Positions 60,946 to 64,000 of a stretch of DNA of 64,000 nucleotides are shown here, piece after piece; the stretch's first letter is position 1, and every line of letters starts with the position of its first letter. The position numbers and the translations under genes are program-made. The notes beneath the pieces were generated by a model. That model had not been told where the DNA came from and ran no database searches. It saw only the letters and a list, made by a program, of their open reading frames with translations. Origin of the DNA: Paractinoplanes aksuensis (GTDB taxonomy: Bacteria > Actinomycetota > Actinomycetes > Mycobacteriales > Micromonosporaceae); assembly GCF_024137025.1 (NCBI RefSeq), contig NZ_JAMYJR010000003.1, positions 62,001 to 126,000 on the forward strand, written 5' to 3'.

Positions 60946-62340
60946 ATGTCATCGCACCGCGAAGCGCCCGAGATCAGCAAGGATCCGGTGGCCGACAGCT
61001 CCGACCTGTACGCGTTCGTCAGCCCCGACGACCCGGACACCGTGACGATCATCGCGAACTACGTGCCGCTCCAGCTCCCGTCGAGCGGCCCGAACTTCTT
61101 CGAGTTCGGCGACGACGTCCTCTACGAGATCCACATCGACTCGAACGGCGACGCCCGGCCCGACCTGACGTACCAGTTCCGGTTCCGCACCGAGCTGCGC
61201 AACGAGAAGACGTTCCTCTACAACACCGGGCCGATCGACGCGCTCGACAGCGAGAACTGGAACCGTCGCCAGTTCTACTCGGTGACCAAGGTCGACGCGT
61301 ACGGGAAAAGCACCGTACTGGCCAAGAAGTTGCCCTGCCCGCCCTGCAACGTCGGCAAGCTGTCGATCCCGGACTACGACGGCCTGGCCGCCGACGCCGT
61401 GGCCAAGCTGAAGACGGGCGAGAAGGTCTTCGCCGGTCAGCGCGCCGACGCGTTCTTCGTCGACCTGGGCGCCATCTTCGACCTGGGCACGCTGCGCCCC
61501 TTCCAGGACAAGCACCTGGTCGGCCAGACCCTGTTCAACTACGCGGGCAAGGCGGTCAACGCCACCGACAAGCTGAACGTGCACAGCATCGCCATCCAGG
61601 TGCCCCTGAGCGCCGTACGCCGGGACGGCAAGAAGAAGGTCCGCGGCCGCGACCCCGAGGCTGTCATCGGCGTCTGGACCTCGGCCAGCCGCCGCCAGGT
61701 GCAGGTGCGCAACGGCGACAAGAAGAACGACGACGTCGTGGTCGGCCCCCAGGTGCAGGTCTCGCGGCTCGGCAACCCGCTGTTCAACGAGGTCATCGTG
61801 CCGATGGCCGAGAAGGACAAGTGGAACAGCCTCTCGCCGGCCGAGGACAAGCGGTTCGCCCAGTTCGTCGAGAAGCCTGAGCTGCAGACGCTGCTGCCGG
61901 TGCTCTACCCGGGCCTGTTCGACAACCTGGCCGAGCGCGACAAGCAGGACAAGCCCCGGGCCGACCTGGTGGCGATCCTGCTCACCGGCATCCCGGACGG
62001 GATCATCGAGAACTTCCAGAACAACACCGGCGAGGTGCAGGCCGACATGCTGCGCCTCAACACGGCGATCCCGCCGTCCAAGGAGCCCAGCAAGTTCGGC
62101 CTGGTCGGCGGCGACCTGGCCGGCTTCCCCAACGGGCGCCGCATCGCCGACGACGTGGTGTCGATCTCGATCCGGGCCATCGCGGGCGTGACACTGCCGC
62201 TGGTCGAGAAGGACTTCGAGCCGGACGCCGCGGCCGCGCTGGTCGAGCAGGGCCTCAGCATCAAGGACGCGAGCGCCGGCCTGCTCAAGAAGTTCCCCTA
62301 CCTCGGCACCCCCTTCGACGGATTCGGTAACCCCAAATGA
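60946..62340 (+). CDS. DUF4331-family protein
   Basis: A 464-residue DUF4331 protein. The start MSSHREAPEISKDPVADSSD and LYAFVSPDDPDTVTIIANYV are family hallmarks, with later blocks such as FVDLGAIFDLGTLRPF and FPNGRRIADDVVSIS. Unlike most members it has no own signal peptide, since the SSHREAP start, normally exposed after cleavage, follows directly after Met. It may be exported with the small Tat protein encoded 10 bp upstream. Function of the family is unknown. A GAGGGAG site precedes the ATG. Confidence 0.87.
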   Translation: MSSHREAPEISKDPVADSSDLYAFVSPDDPDTVTIIANYVPLQLPSSGPNFFEFGDDVLYEIHIDSNGDARPDLTYQFRFRTELRNEKTFLYNTGPIDALDSENWNRRQFYSVTKVDAYGKSTVLAKKLPCPPCNVGKLSIPDYDGLAADAVAKLKTGEKVFAGQRADAFFVDLGAIFDLGTLRPFQDKHLVGQTLFNYAGKAVNATDKLNVHSIAIQVPLSAVRRDGKKKVRGRDPEAVIGVWTSASRRQVQVRNGDKKNDDVVVGPQVQVSRLGNPLFNEVIVPMAEKDKWNSLSPAEDKRFAQFVEKPELQTLLPVLYPGLFDNLAERDKQDKPRADLVAILLTGIPDGIIENFQNNTGEVQADMLRLNTAIPPSKEPSKFGLVGGDLAGFPNGRRIADDVVSISIRAIAGVTLPLVEKDFEPDAAAALVEQGLSIKDASAGLLKKFPYLGTPFDGFGNPK

Positions 62341-62729
62341 GCCCCTATCCAACCACCCCGGCCACCACCCCTAAACCGGAATCAGGTCCTTCTGCCGATC
62401 ACAGCTGGCACAGCATGACCCCGTCCGGGCAGGGCACAGTGATGCTCAACATCGGCGACGGGATCGGTGCGCTGATCATCAATACGCCTGGTGGCATGCA
62501 CGGCCGGGAGATCGAGGTCAGCCCGGTCGAGGATCCGGCCCGGCGTACGCACGCGGCCGTTCGCGCCCGCTACGTGTGGGGCGGCGTCTGCTTCAGCGTC
62601 GTGCTCGACAGCCTGCCCGAGGGCCGCTACACCGTCTGGGACGACCCGGTGACGCCGCTGGGCGAGATCGACGTCCGCAGCGGCGCGGTCGCCGAGTTCA
62701 CCTGGCCGGTGGCTTCCCTCGTCGGATAG
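62337..62729 (+). CDS. Conserved-looking small protein, unknown function
   Basis: A 130-residue soluble protein, start coupled to the DUF4331 stop as ATGA. The first 25 residues are Pro/Thr-rich and coded by a copy of a repeat seen again at 63771. From about residue 27 the sequence is ordered and beta-rich (GTVMLNIGDGIGALIINTPG, then HGREIEVSPVEDPARRTHAA and GRYTVWDDPVTPLGEIDV), closing with a strand ending in FTWPV. I do not assign a function. If the repeat part is not translated, MTPSGQG at 62415 would be the start. Confidence 0.65.
   Translation: MSPYPTTPATTPKPESGPSADHSWHSMTPSGQGTVMLNIGDGIGALIINTPGGMHGREIEVSPVEDPARRTHAAVRARYVWGGVCFSVVLDSLPEGRYTVWDDPVTPLGEIDVRSGAVAEFTWPVASLVG
62342..62385 (+). 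repeat. Dispersed copy of the 46-bp repeat, inside coding DNA
   Basis: This stretch contains tccaaccaccccggcc, then ccacccct and aaccgga, closely matching the tandem repeat at 63771-63866 with a few changes. It lies in the first codons of the 130-residue gene, right after the DUF4331 stop. Confidence 0.8.
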
Positions 62730-62743
62730 GCGCCCGTCGGGTC

Positions 62744-62749
62744 TAGGGT
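62744..62749 (+). promoter_or_regulatory. Candidate -10 of the AraC-type gene
   Basis: TAGGGT, 7 nt, then the ATG at 62757. The GTG at 62748 overlaps this hexamer, so the ATG is the more likely start. Confidence 0.5.
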
Positions 62750-62756
62750 GGACGCC

Positions 62757-63773
62757 ATGGTCGGCGTCCCCCTGACGACTCTTCCGGGCACACCCGGTGC
62801 GGACGCGCCCGTCCACTTCTCTCTGGACACGACCGATGTGGACGAGGCGCGGGCCTTCTGCCGCCGCATGTTCTACGGTCCGTTGCGGGTGGACCCGGTC
62901 GGTGACCGGTCCGGGTTCGCCTTCCACGGCGACGTGGTGGCGCTCGGGTCGATCACCGTCGGCGAGATCAGCTACGGCAGCGACATCCGGGTCGCCATAG
63001 CCGACCTCGAGACGTCCTACCACGTTTTAGCACCACTGACGGGTGTGCTCCGGTCGCGCCACCGGGGCACCACGGTGCTGGCCGACCAGACCCGGGCCGC
63101 GGTCTACCGTCCGGTCGGCGACATCGACCTCGACTGGCCGGGGAGTTGCCGCCTGCTCAGCGTCAAGGTCGAGCGGGCCGCCCTCGAGCGCGAGCTGGAC
63201 GCCGCCCTGGATCAGCAGATCGTCAGCCCGCTGCTGCTGGGCGACAGCTTCAATCTGACGGAGGCCCCCGGGCGTACGTGGATGGCGCTGGTCCAGTTGT
63301 TCTTCGGTGAGCTGCTGCGGGGCCGCGGCCTGGCCACCCAGCCCCGGATGGCCGGCCGCTGGCGCGACATGGTGGTCAGTGGGCTGGCGCTGACGGTCGA
63401 GCACCCGTACGGCGAGGAGCCGCACGGCATGCGCGGGCCCAACCGCCCGCGGACGGTCAAGCGCACGCTCGACGCCATGCACGCCGAGCCCTGGCGCCCG
63501 TTCACGGCCACCGACCTGGCCGGCATCGCCGGGGTCGGGGTGCGGGTGCTGCAAGAGTCGTTCCGCCAGCACGTGGGCATGTCGCCGCTGACCTACCTGC
63601 GCCGATTACGCCTCGACGGGGTGCACGCGGAACTGTCGCGTTCGGACCCGTGGCAGGTGAACGTGTCCGAGGTGGCCTACCGCTGGGGGTTCACCCACCT
63701 CGGGCGGTTCGCCGGCGCGTATCGGGCCCGGTACGGCGTACCCCCGTCCCAGACCCTCCGCGAACGCCGCTAG
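62757..63773 (+). CDS. AraC-family transcriptional regulator
   Basis: A 338-residue regulator. The N-terminal 200 residues form an AraC-binding-2-like cupin domain (VHFSLDTTDVDEARAFCRRM at the start). The C-terminal part has two helix-turn-helix motifs of the HTH_18 type: FTATDLAGIAGVGVRVLQES and NVSEVAYRWGFTHLGRFAGA, with MSPLTYLRRLRLDGV between. Targets are unknown; the LPMO/DUF4331 operon upstream is a candidate by proximity only. Leaderless promoter noted. Confidence 0.9.
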   Translation: MVGVPLTTLPGTPGADAPVHFSLDTTDVDEARAFCRRMFYGPLRVDPVGDRSGFAFHGDVVALGSITVGEISYGSDIRVAIADLETSYHVLAPLTGVLRSRHRGTTVLADQTRAAVYRPVGDIDLDWPGSCRLLSVKVERAALERELDAALDQQIVSPLLLGDSFNLTEAPGRTWMALVQLFFGELLRGRGLATQPRMAGRWRDMVVSGLALTVEHPYGEEPHGMRGPNRPRTVKRTLDAMHAEPWRPFTATDLAGIAGVGVRVLQESFRQHVGMSPLTYLRRLRLDGVHAELSRSDPWQVNVSEVAYRWGFTHLGRFAGAYRARYGVPPSQTLRERR

Positions 63774-63866
63774 AGTTCCCCCTTCCAACCACCCCGGCCG
63801 CCACCCCTGAACCGGATTAGAGCTCCCCTTCCAACCACCCCGGCCGCCACCCCTGAACCGGATTAG
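63771..63866. repeat. Two tandem 46/47-bp units between AraC-type gene and glgC
   Basis: Units start at 63771 (with the TAG stop of the regulator) and 63818; the beginning of a third, tagagctc, at 63864 lies at the glgC stop. Each contains ccttccaaccaccccggccg and ccacccctgaaccggat. A related copy is at 62342. Confidence 0.9.
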
Positions 63867-64000
63867 AGCTCTACTTTTTGGCCCTTGCCGATCACGACCA
63901 CCCCGTTGTCCGAGACCGTGTAGAGCTTCCGGTCGCGGTCGAGGTCGACGCCGATCTGGGCGCCCTCGGGCACGATGACGTTCTTGTCGATGATCGCGTT
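63863..64000 (-). CDS. glgC: Glucose-1-phosphate adenylyltransferase, C-terminal end only
   Basis: The minus strand from the window edge reads [20 protein letters not shown], then [20 protein letters not shown] and KVEL before TAA. This is the C-terminal left-handed beta-helix end of GlgC, which makes ADP-glucose for glycogen synthesis. Only 45 residues are visible; the catalytic part lies to the right. The stop codon sits in the edge of the tandem repeat. Confidence 0.85.
   Translation of the reverse strand, partial: NAIIDKNVIVPEGAQIGVDLDRDRKLYTVSDNGVVVIGKGQKVEL

Overview
The window reads as chromosomal DNA of a very GC-rich actinobacterium, most likely a Micromonosporaceae member such as Actinoplanes. 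This is inferred from the strong G/C third-position bias, frequent GTG starts, secreted Tat and cell-wall proteins, a protein O-mannosyltransferase, an AA10 chitin-active enzyme and a chemosensory cluster. I see no rRNA, tRNA, CRISPR array, prophage or plasmid backbone. Coordinates and motifs below were read by eye; no database search was run.

Left part (1-22.7 kb): the end of an FtsX-type permease gene, a GNAT acetyltransferase and a secreted peptidoglycan amidase precede a tightly coupled seven-gene chemosensory operon on the minus strand (13426 to 4281). Its order is cheW, cheR-TPR, cheW, CHASE3-like receptor, cheA-REC, cheB, then a kinase with three receiver domains. It resembles the Wsp-type 'alternative cellular function' systems rather than a flagellar one. 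Next come an acyltransferase-3 membrane protein, a CAP protein, an L,D-transpeptidase, a MacAB-like exporter operon, an EamA exporter and a membrane diguanylate cyclase.

Middle (22.6-32.9 kb): a 6.5-kb gene on the minus strand encodes a 2180-residue, mostly disordered repeat protein ending in a TPR domain. To its right lie a 39-codon small gene with its own hairpin and terminator, a pirin gene, and about 2 kb of accessory DNA. That DNA holds three different tandem-repeat arrays around a 145-residue membrane protein gene.

Right of centre (33-53 kb): ordinary metabolism and secretion. It includes the O-mannosyltransferase, a DUF1905 protein, a PPOX-class flavoprotein, a DUF2252 protein, the DUF1800/DUF1501 secreted pair, a ROK-family protein, a secreted metzincin-like protease, a STAS protein, a PrxQ peroxiredoxin, glucose-6-phosphate dehydrogenase, a DHH phosphoesterase, a YcnI-like protein, an S4 protein, a polyol-type ABC importer lacking its ATPase, a UbiA prenyltransferase, a GNAT and a DUF402 protein.

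Right end (53-64 kb): a gene-poor stretch with an IS3 transposase remnant and a low-complexity protein, then an ECF41-like sigma factor without its C-terminal regulatory domain, a large LuxR-type ATPase regulator, an FKBP isomerase, a likely operon (membrane-anchored LPMO, small Tat protein, DUF4331 protein, small unknown), an AraC regulator and the 3' end of glgC. A 46/47-bp repeat is found at the ends of two of these genes.

A recurring feature is promoter placement. At eight genes a TANNNT -10 hexamer lies exactly 6 or 7 nt before the chosen ATG/GTG, which predicts leaderless mRNAs and was used to choose several starts.
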